A stretch of 64,000 nt of DNA from JBDHBD01 sp039586095 (GTDB lineage: Bacteria; Gemmatimonadota; Gemmatimonadetes; Palauibacterales; Palauibacteraceae). The stretch is taken from positions 66,969 to 130,968 of the forward strand of contig JBDHLB010000003.1 in NCBI GenBank assembly GCA_039586095.1, in the 5' to 3' direction. The notes under the pieces are model-generated. The model had not been told where the DNA came from, searched no databases, and worked only from the letters and a program-made list of their open reading frames with translations. Below are positions 8,391 to 18,706 of this stretch, piece by piece (position 1 is the first letter of the stretch; each line of letters starts with the position of its first letter). Both the position numbers and the translations under genes were made by a program.

Positions 8391-9827
8391 ATGGCGGAAT
8401 CCGCACACAGCGACTCGACCGAAGCCGAGAGCGGCCGCAGGGTGAAGCTGCCGGTGCACATGCCGCCGGCCTTTCATCTGCTGGCCAAGCCCACCGGTGC
8501 GCAGTGCAACCTCGACTGCGCGTACTGTTTCTTCCTCGACAAGGAACTGCTGTATCCCGACAGCCGCTTCCGCATGTCGGACGAGATGCTGGAGGGCTAC
8601 ATCCGCCAGCTGATTGAGTCCCATCAGACGAATCAGGTGACCGTGGCCTGGCAGGGGGGCGAGCCGACCCTGATGGGACCGGCCTTTTATCGCCGGGCGA
8701 TGGAGCTCGAGGAGAAGTACCGTCGCCCCGGGATGACCTTCCTGAACACCATGCAGACGAACGGCACGCTGCTCGACGACGAGTGGTGCGAACTGTTCAA
8801 GGAGCACGACTTCCTGATCGGGCTCAGCATCGACGGACCGGGCTGGCTGCACGACATCTACCGGCTCGACAAAGGCGGGCAGCCGACGTTCGACAAGGTC
8901 ATGCGAGGCTTGCGGCTGCTGCAGAAGCACGAGGTCGAGTACAACCTCCTCACCACCGTCAACCGGGCTAACGGAGATTACCCGCTGGAGGTCTATCACT
9001 TCCTGCGTGACGAGGCCGGCACCGACTGGATCCAGTTCATCCCGGTCGTGGAGCGCATCGACGAGACCGGCCGGGCGCTATGCCAGGAGGGATCGACCGT
9101 TTCCGATCGCTCGGTCGAGCCGGAGCAGTTCGGCCATTTCCTGAGCACGATCTTCGACGAGTGGGTCCGCAACGATGTCGGCAAAGTCTACATCCAGACG
9201 TTCGAAGCGGCGTTGAGGAACTGGCTCGGAATGGACTCGTCCGGCATGTGCGTCTTCAACGAGACCTGCGGGGTGGGGCTGGCCATCGAGCACAACGGAG
9301 ACCTCTACGCCTGTGACCATTTCGTGGAGCCGAACTATCACCTGGGCAACATCCAGGACGTGCACATGTCCGAAATGGTCGCCTCGGATCAGCAGCTGAA
9401 GTTCGGTCAGGACAAGCGGGACACGCTGCCGCAGTATTGCCTGGATTGTGATGTGCGCTTCGCCTGCCACGGCGAGTGTCCGAAGAACCGTTTCACGCTG
9501 ACCCCGGATGGGGAGCCCGGGCTGAACTACCTGTGTGCGGGATTCAAGCACTTCTTCCACCACGTCGACTTCCCGATGAAGATCATGGCGGGTCTCTTGC
9601 GCCGACAACGGCCGGCCACGGAGGTGATGCAGATACTGGCGGCGGAGGAAGCCAAGCTGGCCGCGGCGGTGGCGCAGGCGGGTCGCAACGATCCCTGCCC
9701 GTGCGGCAGCGGACGCAAGGTCAAGAAGTGCCACGGCTTGCCCGAATCCGAGCGGGAACCGAAGCGACCCAGACGGCCGCTTCCAGAGCCGCAAAAGCGC
9801 TCCGATTCGATCGCGACAGCGACCTAG
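8391..9827 (+). CDS. anSME-like radical SAM/SPASM protein with C-terminal SEC-C motif
   Basis: The 478-residue protein has the radical SAM cluster motif CNLDCAYC near residue 40, the GGEPT motif near 88, and a SPASM-type set of later cysteines (CVFNETCGVG, YACDHFVEP, YCLDCDVRFACHGECPKNRF) that would bind auxiliary [4Fe-4S] clusters, as in anaerobic sulfatase-maturating enzymes. A SEC-C zinc motif (DPCPCGSGRKVKKCHG) is added near 440. The ATG at 8391 was chosen because the family starts shortly before the PPAFHLLAKPTG segment; a GTG at 8292 would add 33 unsupported residues. anSMEs oxidise Cys or Ser of sulfatases to formylglycine, yet no sulfatase gene is present in the window, so its target is elsewhere or different. 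It follows the FdrA/DUF1116 genes after 123 bases. Confidence 0.85.
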   Translation: MAESAHSDSTEAESGRRVKLPVHMPPAFHLLAKPTGAQCNLDCAYCFFLDKELLYPDSRFRMSDEMLEGYIRQLIESHQTNQVTVAWQGGEPTLMGPAFYRRAMELEEKYRRPGMTFLNTMQTNGTLLDDEWCELFKEHDFLIGLSIDGPGWLHDIYRLDKGGQPTFDKVMRGLRLLQKHEVEYNLLTTVNRANGDYPLEVYHFLRDEAGTDWIQFIPVVERIDETGRALCQEGSTVSDRSVEPEQFGHFLSTIFDEWVRNDVGKVYIQTFEAALRNWLGMDSSGMCVFNETCGVGLAIEHNGDLYACDHFVEPNYHLGNIQDVHMSEMVASDQQLKFGQDKRDTLPQYCLDCDVRFACHGECPKNRFTLTPDGEPGLNYLCAGFKHFFHHVDFPMKIMAGLLRRQRPATEVMQILAAEEAKLAAAVAQAGRNDPCPCGSGRKVKKCHGLPESEREPKRPRRPLPEPQKRSDSIATAT

Positions 9828-9837
9828 CGCCCCCTTT

Positions 9838-9859
9838 CGCCGCGAACCCTGAAGCGGCG
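9838..9859. terminator. Possible hairpin between convergent genes
   Basis: CGCCGC (9838-9843) and GCGGCG (9854-9859) form a 6-bp stem around a 10-base loop, in the 52-base gap between the convergent radical SAM and amidase genes. There is no T tract on either side, so factor-independent termination is doubtful. The element may simply reflect high G+C. Confidence 0.3.
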
Positions 9860-9879
9860 CCGATTCTACGGCGGCGATT

Positions 9880-11325
9880 CTACATATTGGGATGCCCGAT
9901 CGGGTGAAGCGCCTCGACTCTGCCGGCGAGGGCCAGCACCGCCTCTTCGCCTCGCGGCGGGCCGATGATCTGAAGGCCCACTGGCAGCCCCCCGCTGTCC
10001 AGCCCGCACGGCACGGACGCGACCGGGAGCCCGCTGAGGCTGAAGATGAAAGTGGGCGCGAACCACTCAATGTAGCTCTTCATGCGCCGGCCCCCGACTT
10101 CTTCGGGGTGGTTCTGTTCGGCCGGGAAGGGTCGCACGGCCACGCAGGGCGTCAGCACCTGGTCGAAGCGCTCGAAGGTCCGGTCCATCTCGCGCCACAG
10201 CCGTCCCCGGGCCTGTTCCGCGGCGGCGAGTTGTTCAGCGGTCACGGCGAGCCCCACTTCGATGTTTCCTCGCAGGTTCTCTCCCAATTCGTTCAGCCGA
10301 TCGAGCCGGCTGACGTGGGAGGCGACCATCCAGCGGCCCCGGATCGCGAGGAACGCGTCGAAGGCGTAGGAAAGATCGAGCTCGACCTCTTCGACAGTCG
10401 CTCCGTTCCCGTCCAGCGCCTCCGCCGCGCTCCGGCACACCGGCTCCACCTCGGACTCGAACCCCAGGCCGGTGGGGTCGCGCACGTAGGCAACCCGCAG
10501 ACCATCCGCCGGGCCACGGCGCACCGCACCGATGAAGTCGCGACCCCTGGTCGGCTGCACGACCGGTGACAGGGGACTGGGACCGGATATCGCCTGAAGC
10601 ATAAGCGCGACGTCCTCCGCCGTCCGCGCCATCGGCCCTGTGACGTCGAGGTCATCCCACACGAGGTCTGTCGGATAGGTCGGGACGAGACCGGGTGAAG
10701 GCCTCAGGCCCACGACGCCACAGAACGACGCCGGAATCCGCAACGAACCGCCCAGGTCCGTGCCCTGGGCCAGTGCGACCATCCCGCTGGCCAGCGCCGC
10801 CGCGCCGCCGCCGGTGGATCCACCGGCGCTCAGCGTTGGATCCCATGGGTTTCGTGTTCGACCGAACACCTCGTTGAACGTGTTTGCCCCGGCAGCGAAC
10901 TCCGGCGTGTTGGTCTTTCCCAGCACGATGGCCCCCGCCTCGCGCAGCCGGCGCACCACCAGGGCGTCTTCGGTCGGCACGTGTTCGGCGTACAGCGGTG
11001 AGCCGTACGTGGTGCGCATCCCGGCGACGGGGGTCACGTCCTTGATCCCCACGGGAAGTCCCTGCAGGAGCCCCGGCTTCTCGCCGCGCGACTCGGCATC
11101 AACGGCTCGACGCGCAAGTGCTCGAGCCTCATCGAGGGCGGTCTCCGACAACGTGACGACCGCGTTGATCAGCTCGTTGTGGCGCTCGATCCGGGCGAGA
11201 CAAGCCTCCACGACCTCGACGGGCGACAGCTCGCCGACCCCGATTCGGCGCCGGAGCTCCGTTGCGGAGAGGCGCGCGATGTCAGTGTGGTCGCTCACCG
11301 TACGCTGGCCTCGTTCATCTTCCAC
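9880..11325 (-). CDS. Amidase-signature family amidohydrolase
   Basis: The 481-residue protein carries the amidase-signature catalytic triad: the Lys in LQGLPVGIKDVTP near residue 95, the cis-Ser in LSAGGSTGGGAAALASG near 170, and the nucleophile in GTDLGGSLRIPASF near 195. The family hydrolyses amides, carbamates and ureides (for example allophanate, biuret, ureidomalonate). It is the last gene of the minus-strand operon, 36 bases after the cyclase gene. It probably begins at the GTG at 11325, with another GTG eight codons in. In this setting, hydrolysis of a ureido or amide intermediate from a ring-opened N-heterocycle is the best inference. An amino-acid amidase or Glu-tRNA amidotransferase subunit is less likely because no gatB or gatC gene is nearby. 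Confidence 0.85.
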   Translation of the reverse strand: MEDERGQRTVSDHTDIARLSATELRRRIGVGELSPVEVVEACLARIERHNELINAVVTLSETALDEARALARRAVDAESRGEKPGLLQGLPVGIKDVTPVAGMRTTYGSPLYAEHVPTEDALVVRRLREAGAIVLGKTNTPEFAAGANTFNEVFGRTRNPWDPTLSAGGSTGGGAAALASGMVALAQGTDLGGSLRIPASFCGVVGLRPSPGLVPTYPTDLVWDDLDVTGPMARTAEDVALMLQAISGPSPLSPVVQPTRGRDFIGAVRRGPADGLRVAYVRDPTGLGFESEVEPVCRSAAEALDGNGATVEEVELDLSYAFDAFLAIRGRWMVASHVSRLDRLNELGENLRGNIEVGLAVTAEQLAAAEQARGRLWREMDRTFERFDQVLTPCVAVRPFPAEQNHPEEVGGRRMKSYIEWFAPTFIFSLSGLPVASVPCGLDSGGLPVGLQIIGPPRGEEAVLALAGRVEALHPIGHPNM

Positions 11326-11361
11326 CCGCGCTCGACCTGCGAGTTCTTGCCTTCGCAGCGG

Positions 11362-12150
11362 CTACTCCTCGACGAACGCGATCACCCGGGCGAAGGCCGC
11401 CTCGCCGCCCTTGAAGTTCCACGGAAACACGCCGAGCGTCAGCCGGCGGTTCTGCAGCTCCGGAGCGGAGATGGAGCCCCCCAGGTTCTCCACGTGCATG
11501 CAGTTGTACGGGAACAGCTTGTTGTGAGTGAGCTGGTAGTCCTCGTCGGGGAACAGCCGGTCCACGGCTTCCTTGCCCCCGAACTTCTCCTCGGTCAGCG
11601 CCCGCACCCGGTCGCAGTGTCCGAACGTGCCCTTCCCGAGGAAGCGTCCGATGGGCAGGTCCATAGGGTGGTCTGTAGAGACGGCGTCCACGCCCCAGAT
11701 GTGAACCTTCTTCTCGAGCAGCCACGGCACCATGTCCGGGTGCGCGCCCGGGTGGCGGTGGACGTATCGCTCCTCGTCGGCCTCCGCCCCGAACTGCGCG
11801 TACCGGTGCCAGCCGGTATGGAGCAGCACGATGTCGCCCTCCCGGACCTCGACCCGGCTGTCGATCATCTCCGGCGTGTACGCGGCCACATCGTCCATCT
11901 CTTCGGTCAAATCGACGATGACGCCCGGTCCATAGAGCCAATCGAGCGGGATCTCGTCGATCGTCATCCCGCCGGTCACGAAGTGACGGGGCGCGTCCAG
12001 GTGGGTCCCCATGTGATTCGAGGTCTGGATGTACTGGGCGTTCACCCCGTGCTCCGCCTTCCGCTTGATGTACTTCACTTCGAACGGCGGATAGTAGGGC
12101 CAGAAGAACACGTCCTGATTCAGCGGTTGAGAAAGATCGTATAGCTTCAT
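11362..12150 (-). CDS. Cyclase family (KynB/isatin-hydrolase-like) metal-dependent hydrolase
   Basis: A 262-residue protein with the metal-binding motif HMGTHLDAPRH near residues 47-57, diagnostic of the cyclase/kynurenine-formamidase superfamily. A second conserved region is WGVDAVSTDHP near 150. Members bind Zn or Mn and hydrolyse amide bonds, often in cyclic substrates (isatin hydrolase) or formamides. GGAGAG precedes the ATG at 12150. It lies between the CoA-transferase and amidase genes on the same strand. In this operon a ring-opening hydrolase acting on the product of the molybdenum hydroxylase is a plausible role. Kynurenine formamidase is unlikely because no other tryptophan-pathway gene adjoins it. 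Confidence 0.83.
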   Translation of the reverse strand: MKLYDLSQPLNQDVFFWPYYPPFEVKYIKRKAEHGVNAQYIQTSNHMGTHLDAPRHFVTGGMTIDEIPLDWLYGPGVIVDLTEEMDDVAAYTPEMIDSRVEVREGDIVLLHTGWHRYAQFGAEADEERYVHRHPGAHPDMVPWLLEKKVHIWGVDAVSTDHPMDLPIGRFLGKGTFGHCDRVRALTEEKFGGKEAVDRLFPDEDYQLTHNKLFPYNCMHVENLGGSISAPELQNRRLTLGVFPWNFKGGEAAFARVIAFVEE

Positions 12151-12225
12151 TTCGACTCTCCGTTGTTGTCATCGAGGCGGCAGGCGGCGGTCCCCTGCGA
12201 CGACCCGGCTCCGAGTGCCAACCTC

Positions 12226-13416
12226 CTACACGACGCCTTCGTCGCGCAGGTGGTCCACGTCAGCCTCACTCATGTTCAGCCAATCGGACAGAACCTCGGC
12301 CGTGTGCTGGCCCAGCGACGGCGGCGGTGCCTCGACCGCGCCGGGCGTGTCAGAGAGCTTGATCGGCACACCCGTGACTCGAATGGGCCCCGCCTCCGGG
12401 TGCTCCAGCGCCACGACCATATCCCGAGCGAGCACCTGCGGGTCTTCGCAGACTTCCTGCACTGTCCTGATGCGCCCACACGGGATGCCGCGGCTCCGGA
12501 GCCTGTCGATCCAGTCGGTCGCGCCTCTTCCCATCATGACGGGCTCCAGCAGGGCATGCAGCGCATCGGCGTGTGCCACCCGGTCCGCATTCGTGCGAAA
12601 GCGTGGGTCTTCCGGCAGGTCGCCGAGGCCGGCCGCATCGCAGAACCGTTGCCACAGGCGCTCGTTGCCGCAGGCGACATTCACGTAACCGTCCGCGCAG
12701 CGGAACGTCTCATACGGGGAGATGGATGGGTGTTTGTTGCCGATGCGGGTGGGGCTCTCGCCCGTGGCGAAGTAGATGCCGGCCTGATACGTGAGCAACG
12801 CGACCTGGCCGTCGAGCATGCCGATGTCGACCAGCTGTCCCTGCCCCGTTCGCTCGCGCGTGAACAAAGCCAGCAAGATCCCCTGCAAGGCCAGCAGACC
12901 CGATACGATGTCGGCCTGCGAGGTCCCGACCTTGAACGGCGGACCGTCCGGATCCCCTGTCAGACTGGCGATGCCTCCCTCGCCCTGGATGATCAGATCG
13001 TAGCCGGGCAACTCGCTTTTGGGCCCTGTGTGCCCGTACCCCGAGATCGAGCAGTAGACGAGGCGCGGATTGCGCTGCTTCGCTTGCTCATAACCGGACC
13101 CGAACGCCGCCATCGTGCCGGGCCGGAAGTTCTCGACGAGCACGTCAGCCCTCTCGAGCAGTTTGCGCAGCAGCTCGAGACCCTCCGGTCGCTTGAGATC
13201 GAGCGTCAGGCTGCGCTTGTTGCGATTGACGCTCATGAAATAGGCGCTCTCGCCACGGATAAACGGCGGGCCATAGCCTCGCGTGTCGTCGCCCGCCCCC
13301 GGCCGTTCGACCTTCACCACGTCCGCCCCCATGTCACCCAGCATCATCGTGCAGTAGGGGCCGGCGAGGACCCGCGTCATGTCCAGGACCCTGAGGCCCT
13401 CTAGCGGCTTGGGCAT
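12226..13416 (-). CDS. Family III (CaiB/BaiF) CoA-transferase
   Basis: A 396-residue protein with the family's N-terminal signature (LRVLDMTRVLAGPYCTMMLGD, then ADVVKVERPGAGDDTRGYGPP) and the central segment PPFKVGTSQADIVSGLLAL, whose Asp near residue 170 aligns with the catalytic aspartate of formyl-CoA transferase. It moves CoA between carboxylic acids. Transcription comes from the NCS1 permease gene, 40 bases upstream. Within a catabolic operon this enzyme most likely activates the carboxylic-acid end product. Oxalate (as in Frc) or malonate would fit the oxalurate- or ureidomalonate-type routes considered for this cluster, but neither is shown by sequence. Confidence 0.86.
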   Translation of the reverse strand: MPKPLEGLRVLDMTRVLAGPYCTMMLGDMGADVVKVERPGAGDDTRGYGPPFIRGESAYFMSVNRNKRSLTLDLKRPEGLELLRKLLERADVLVENFRPGTMAAFGSGYEQAKQRNPRLVYCSISGYGHTGPKSELPGYDLIIQGEGGIASLTGDPDGPPFKVGTSQADIVSGLLALQGILLALFTRERTGQGQLVDIGMLDGQVALLTYQAGIYFATGESPTRIGNKHPSISPYETFRCADGYVNVACGNERLWQRFCDAAGLGDLPEDPRFRTNADRVAHADALHALLEPVMMGRGATDWIDRLRSRGIPCGRIRTVQEVCEDPQVLARDMVVALEHPEAGPIRVTGVPIKLSDTPGAVEAPPPSLGQHTAEVLSDWLNMSEADVDHLRDEGVV

Positions 13417-13456
13417 TCCGTGCTCTCCGACAGCACGTGGCTGCTTGCTCCAGGTA

Positions 13457-14892
<1,436 letters not shown>

Positions 14893-14896
<4 letters not shown>

Positions 14897-15792
14897 CGAG
14901 CCTCGCCCGCTGAGCCCCGTTCGCCGCGAGCCCGAGCAGCCGCCCGGGTGAGGGCCCGCGAGGTGAGCACGCGTGCGAGCTGCCGACGGTAGGCGGACGA
15001 GGCGTGGATGTCGGACGGCGGGTCGATGTCTCGCGTCGCGGTGACCTCAGCGGCCAGACGAACCGCATCGGTCGTGGGCTCCTGCCCTTTCAGGCCCGCC
15101 ACCGCCTCTGAGGCCGTGACCGGCCCTTCACCCACGCTCAGCAACACGATGCGCGCGTCGTCGCAGCGCCCTTTTCGGTCAAGCGTGAGCGTGGTGGCGA
15201 CTCCGACCAGCGCGTAGTCCCCGTGTCGCCGTGAGATCTCCTCGAACGCCCAGCCGGTCCGTTTTGGCACTTTGGGCACTTCGACCGAGAGCAGCATTTC
15301 GTCTTCGGCGAGGGCCGTGGCGAACAGGCCCGTATAGAAGTCGGCCGCGGGTACACGGCGTTCAGCGCCTCGGTTTCTCACCAGGAATTGCGCGTCCAGA
15401 GCGACCATGAGGGCGGGAAGCTCTGCCGCCGGATCGGCGTGGGCCAGACTCCCGCCGATCGTGCCTCGATTGCGCACCTGGGGGTGGGAGATGAAGGGGA
15501 TCGCTTCGGAAAGCAGCGGGGCGCCGCTGCGGACGGCATCGCTGCGCTCCGCCGCCCGCTGGCGGGTCATCGCGCCGATCTTCAAACCTCGTCGTGCCTC
15601 CTCGATCCATGCGAGGTCGCCGAGCCGGTTGAGATCGATCAGGACGGCCGGCTGGGAGAGCCGAAAGTTCATGGTGGGGATGAGACTCTGCCCGCCGGCC
15701 AGCAGCTTCGCCTGCGAGCCGTACTCGGCCAGGAGCTCCAGGGCCTCGTCAGCCGTGTCGGGCCGGAAGTACCGGAACGGGGCGGGCTTCAC
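14893..15792 (-). CDS. FAD-binding middle subunit of a molybdenum hydroxylase (CoxM/XdhB-like)
   Basis: The 299-residue product shows the FAD-binding subunit motifs AKLLAGGQSLIPTMNFRL near residue 30 and RNRGTIGGSLAHADPAAELP near 105. It shuttles electrons from the [2Fe-2S] clusters to FAD. I placed the start at the GTG at 15792, which overlaps the CoxG-like stop (GTGA), because the conserved KPAPFRYFRP follows at once; the frame is open much farther upstream, but that part overlaps the CoxG-like gene. At the 3' end it overlaps the NCS1 permease start. The order small-large-CoxG-FAD subunit shows that one complex is assembled from this operon. Confidence 0.87.
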
Positions 15793-16331
15793 AGCAACAA
15801 CACGAGAAGGACCGCGAGGACGACGATCCCGATCGCCAGCACGACGGGTCGGGAGAGCAGCTGAACGGGTGCTGCGGCCTCGGGAGGTGCTTCCCCCTGC
15901 AGGTGCCGGTTGATCGCCTCCAGGCCCTGGTGGGACATGCTCTTCGCCACGGAATCGAGCAGCCGCTGACCCACCCCGGCGATCCGACCGCCGACCTGGA
16001 GGTCGGCCGTGTACTTCATCAGGGTTTCGTCCGGGCCCTGCTCCGCCAACTGCACGTGCGCCGTGCCTTTCGTGAAGCCGGCAGCTCCTTTTCCGTCGAC
16101 CCGCATCGTGAAGCTCTCGGGCACGACCTTGTCGACCAGCTCGATCGCCACGTCGAAGCGGGCCGCCGTGACCGGACCCACGGTCGCCTCCATCTCGCCC
16201 ACGTACCGATCCTCGTCGACGCGCTCCAGCTTGGTGCCCGGGAGCGCCTTGGCCAGCACGGCGGGGTCCATGAGGTTCACCCACAGCTCGTCGCGCGGAC
16301 CGCTGAACAGGAACTCCGACTGGATCTCCAC
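15789..16331 (-). CDS. coxG: CoxG-like SRPBCC protein with C-terminal membrane helix
   Basis: A 180-residue protein. Residues 1-145 are a SRPBCC/CoxG domain (PAVLAKALPGTKLERVDED, then GKGAAGFTKGTAHVQL). A C-terminal hydrophobic helix (about 160-180, VLAIGIVVLAVLLVLLL) follows an Ala/Pro linker. CoxG proteins recruit carbon monoxide dehydrogenase to the membrane and occur with many related molybdenum hydroxylases. The stop overlaps the FAD-subunit start. The helix suggests that the cytoplasmic hydroxylase is held at the membrane, near the quinone pool or the two permeases; that localisation is inference. Confidence 0.82.
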   Translation of the reverse strand: MEIQSEFLFSGPRDELWVNLMDPAVLAKALPGTKLERVDEDRYVGEMEATVGPVTAARFDVAIELVDKVVPESFTMRVDGKGAAGFTKGTAHVQLAEQGPDETLMKYTADLQVGGRIAGVGQRLLDSVAKSMSHQGLEAINRHLQGEAPPEAAAPVQLLSRPVVLAIGIVVLAVLLVLLL

Positions 16332-16358
16332 GCTCTATCCGCTCCCTTCTGAAGCGAG

Positions 16359-18704
16359 TCAGCCCGTCTCGCGCGCCGCTTCCAACAGCTCGAACAGCCG
16401 GTTCGGGCTGATCGGCATCTCGAGAATCTCCAGACCCGGCATCTGGAGCGCGTTCTCGACCGCCTGGGCGAACAGCGGGTTGGTCGGGATCGCACCGGCC
16501 TCGCCGGCTCCCTTGATCCCCAGCGGGTTGAACGGGGACGGGGTCACCACGTGGTCCGTGTCGACGGGCGGCACATCCGTGGCGGTGGGGATCAGGTAGT
16601 CCATGAACGACGCGTTTTGAAGCTGCGCGTTCTCGTCGAACACGAGCTGCTCGTAGAAGCAGTTTCCGATCCCGTGGGCCACTCCGCCGATGATCTGTCC
16701 TCTCACGATGGTCGGATTGATCACTCTGCCGCAGTCGTGCACGACCACGTAGCGCTGCACGTCGACCATGGCCGTCTCGGGATCCACCTCGACGATCATG
16801 GCGTGGACTCCGCTGGCCGTGCTGCCCTTTTCGGGACCGAAGTAGGCCGTGGCCTCGAGCCCGGGCTCCGTTCCCGGCCTCACCGCGCCTCGCAGCGGGT
16901 TTGCCAGCACGGCCAACTCGCCGAACGCGATCGATCGGCCGGGCGCCTCCTTCACGCGGACGGTGCCCGCGACAAGCTCGAGATCCGCCAGCTCCGCCTC
17001 CAGTTCCTGGGCAGCCTGCTCCAGAATCTTCTCGCGCAACGCGACGGCCGCCGCGTGGCAGGCGTTGCCAGCCACAACCGCACCGCGGCTGGCGAACGTT
17101 CCGGTTCCCCAGTGGAACTTGCCCGTGTCCCCGGTCACCACCTCCACGTCCGTCACCTCGACGCCGAGCTGGTCAGCGACGATCTGCGCGAAAGAGGTGA
17201 AGTGACCCTGGCCCTGCGTTCCCACGCCGGTCGCCAGGCTGACCCGTCCGCTGGGCTCGACGCTCACCCGAGCGCCCTCGTACGGGCCGATGCCCGTGCC
17301 CTCCACGTACGACACGATGCCGATGCCCACATGCCGTCCTTCGGCCCGGGCGGCTGGCTGGGTCTCGCTCAGAAACCGTGCGTAATCGATCATCTCGGTC
17401 GCCCGATCGAGCGCCGGCTCGTAGTTGCCGCTGTCGTACACGAGGGAAGCCGAGTCCTGATAGATAATCCCGTGATCGTGCGGAAAGGCGTCCGGCGGCA
17501 GGAAGTTGCGCCGCCGAATCTCGGTCACGTCGATCCCGAGCTCGCGCGCCGCGAGGTCCAGCAAGCGCTCCATGACGAACACGCCCGGCTGACGGCCCGC
17601 TCCGCGGACGGGGCTCACGATGGGCTTGTTGGTGAACGCCGCGCGGAACTCGCTGTAGTAGTTCGGCACCACGTACGGGCCGAGGAGCGTGCACTGGGTG
17701 TTGATAGGAAGCGTGAGACCGTACGGGTTGTAGGCGCCCGCGTCGTACACGAACGAATCGCGCACCCCGAGGATGCGACCCTCGGCGTCCACGGCCAGCT
17801 CCGCTTCGTGGACCTGATTCCGCTCCTGGGTGGTCGCGAAGAAGCTCTCCTGGCGGTCCTCGATCCACTTCACCGGCTGACCGAGCTGCATGGTAATCCA
17901 GGGGAGCAGGACCTCCTCCGGGTAGAACATCATGATCTTCGGTCCGAATCCGCCCCCGATGAACGGAGCGATCACGCGGACCTGGTGTTCAGGCAGGCCG
18001 AGCATGCTTGCCAGGCCGTTCCGGATGGGGATCGGGGCCTGTGTGGTGTCCCACACGGTGAGCTCGCCGGACTTCTGATCCCAACTCGCCACCACACCCC
18101 GATTCTCCATCGGGGCGGAGGCGCCCCGGTCGTGGAGCAATCGGCGACGGACCACGAGCGCCGCCTGTTCGACGATCGAGGCGTAGTCGCCCTTCTCCTG
18201 GATCGCGTGCGCGGCCAGGTTCGATTCGAACTGCTCATGGATGCGCGGAGCGTCGGACTCGAGGGCGCCTACGGGGTCGGCGACCGCCGGGAGCGGATCC
18301 AGCTCGACCTGGATGAGGGGCAGGGCATCCTCGGCCTCGTACCGGCTACGGGCGACCACGGCGGCGATCGGCTCTCCCACGTGCCGCACCTTGTCCTTCG
18401 CCAGCGGGACCTGAGTTGCGCAGTGAAACTCCAGCCGCTCGATGGGCTGAGGCGGGACGAGGAGCGGCCCGGGCTGCCAGTACTCTCCCAGGTCCGCCGC
18501 CGTGTAGACCGCGACTATGCCGTCGGACTCACGAGCCGCCGACACGTCGAGGCTCGTGATGCGCGCGTGCGCATAGTCGCTTCGCAGGAACGCGACGTGG
18601 AGCATCCCCTCCAGCTGCACGTCGTCCACGAACAGGGCCTGTCCGGTGAGCAGTCGATGATCCTCGTTGCGGGGGACGGGAGCCCCGAAGAACGCCGCGC
18701 TCAT
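16359..18704 (-). CDS. Molybdopterin-binding large subunit of a molybdenum hydroxylase (XdhA/CoxL-like)
   Basis: A 781-residue catalytic subunit. The molybdenum-cofactor motifs include TTQAPIPIRNGLASMLGLPE near 240, APFIGGGFGPK near 265, and GIKGAGEAG near 730, which carries the catalytic Glu. The loop that reads AYRCSFR in true (form I) CO dehydrogenase is VRGAGRQPG near 366-373, so this is not a canonical CoxL. The ATG at 18704 was chosen because it lies two bases after the small-subunit stop and is followed by FFGAPVPRNEDHRLLTGQA. The enzyme would hydroxylate an aromatic or N-heterocyclic carbon using water. With nucleobase-type permeases on both sides, a purine, pyrimidine or related ring is the likely substrate. 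Confidence 0.88.
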   Translation of the reverse strand: MSAAFFGAPVPRNEDHRLLTGQALFVDDVQLEGMLHVAFLRSDYAHARITSLDVSAARESDGIVAVYTAADLGEYWQPGPLLVPPQPIERLEFHCATQVPLAKDKVRHVGEPIAAVVARSRYEAEDALPLIQVELDPLPAVADPVGALESDAPRIHEQFESNLAAHAIQEKGDYASIVEQAALVVRRRLLHDRGASAPMENRGVVASWDQKSGELTVWDTTQAPIPIRNGLASMLGLPEHQVRVIAPFIGGGFGPKIMMFYPEEVLLPWITMQLGQPVKWIEDRQESFFATTQERNQVHEAELAVDAEGRILGVRDSFVYDAGAYNPYGLTLPINTQCTLLGPYVVPNYYSEFRAAFTNKPIVSPVRGAGRQPGVFVMERLLDLAARELGIDVTEIRRRNFLPPDAFPHDHGIIYQDSASLVYDSGNYEPALDRATEMIDYARFLSETQPAARAEGRHVGIGIVSYVEGTGIGPYEGARVSVEPSGRVSLATGVGTQGQGHFTSFAQIVADQLGVEVTDVEVVTGDTGKFHWGTGTFASRGAVVAGNACHAAAVALREKILEQAAQELEAELADLELVAGTVRVKEAPGRSIAFGELAVLANPLRGAVRPGTEPGLEATAYFGPEKGSTASGVHAMIVEVDPETAMVDVQRYVVVHDCGRVINPTIVRGQIIGGVAHGIGNCFYEQLVFDENAQLQNASFMDYLIPTATDVPPVDTDHVVTPSPFNPLGIKGAGEAGAIPTNPLFAQAVENALQMPGLEILEMPISPNRLFELLEAARETG

Positions 18705-18706
18705 CG

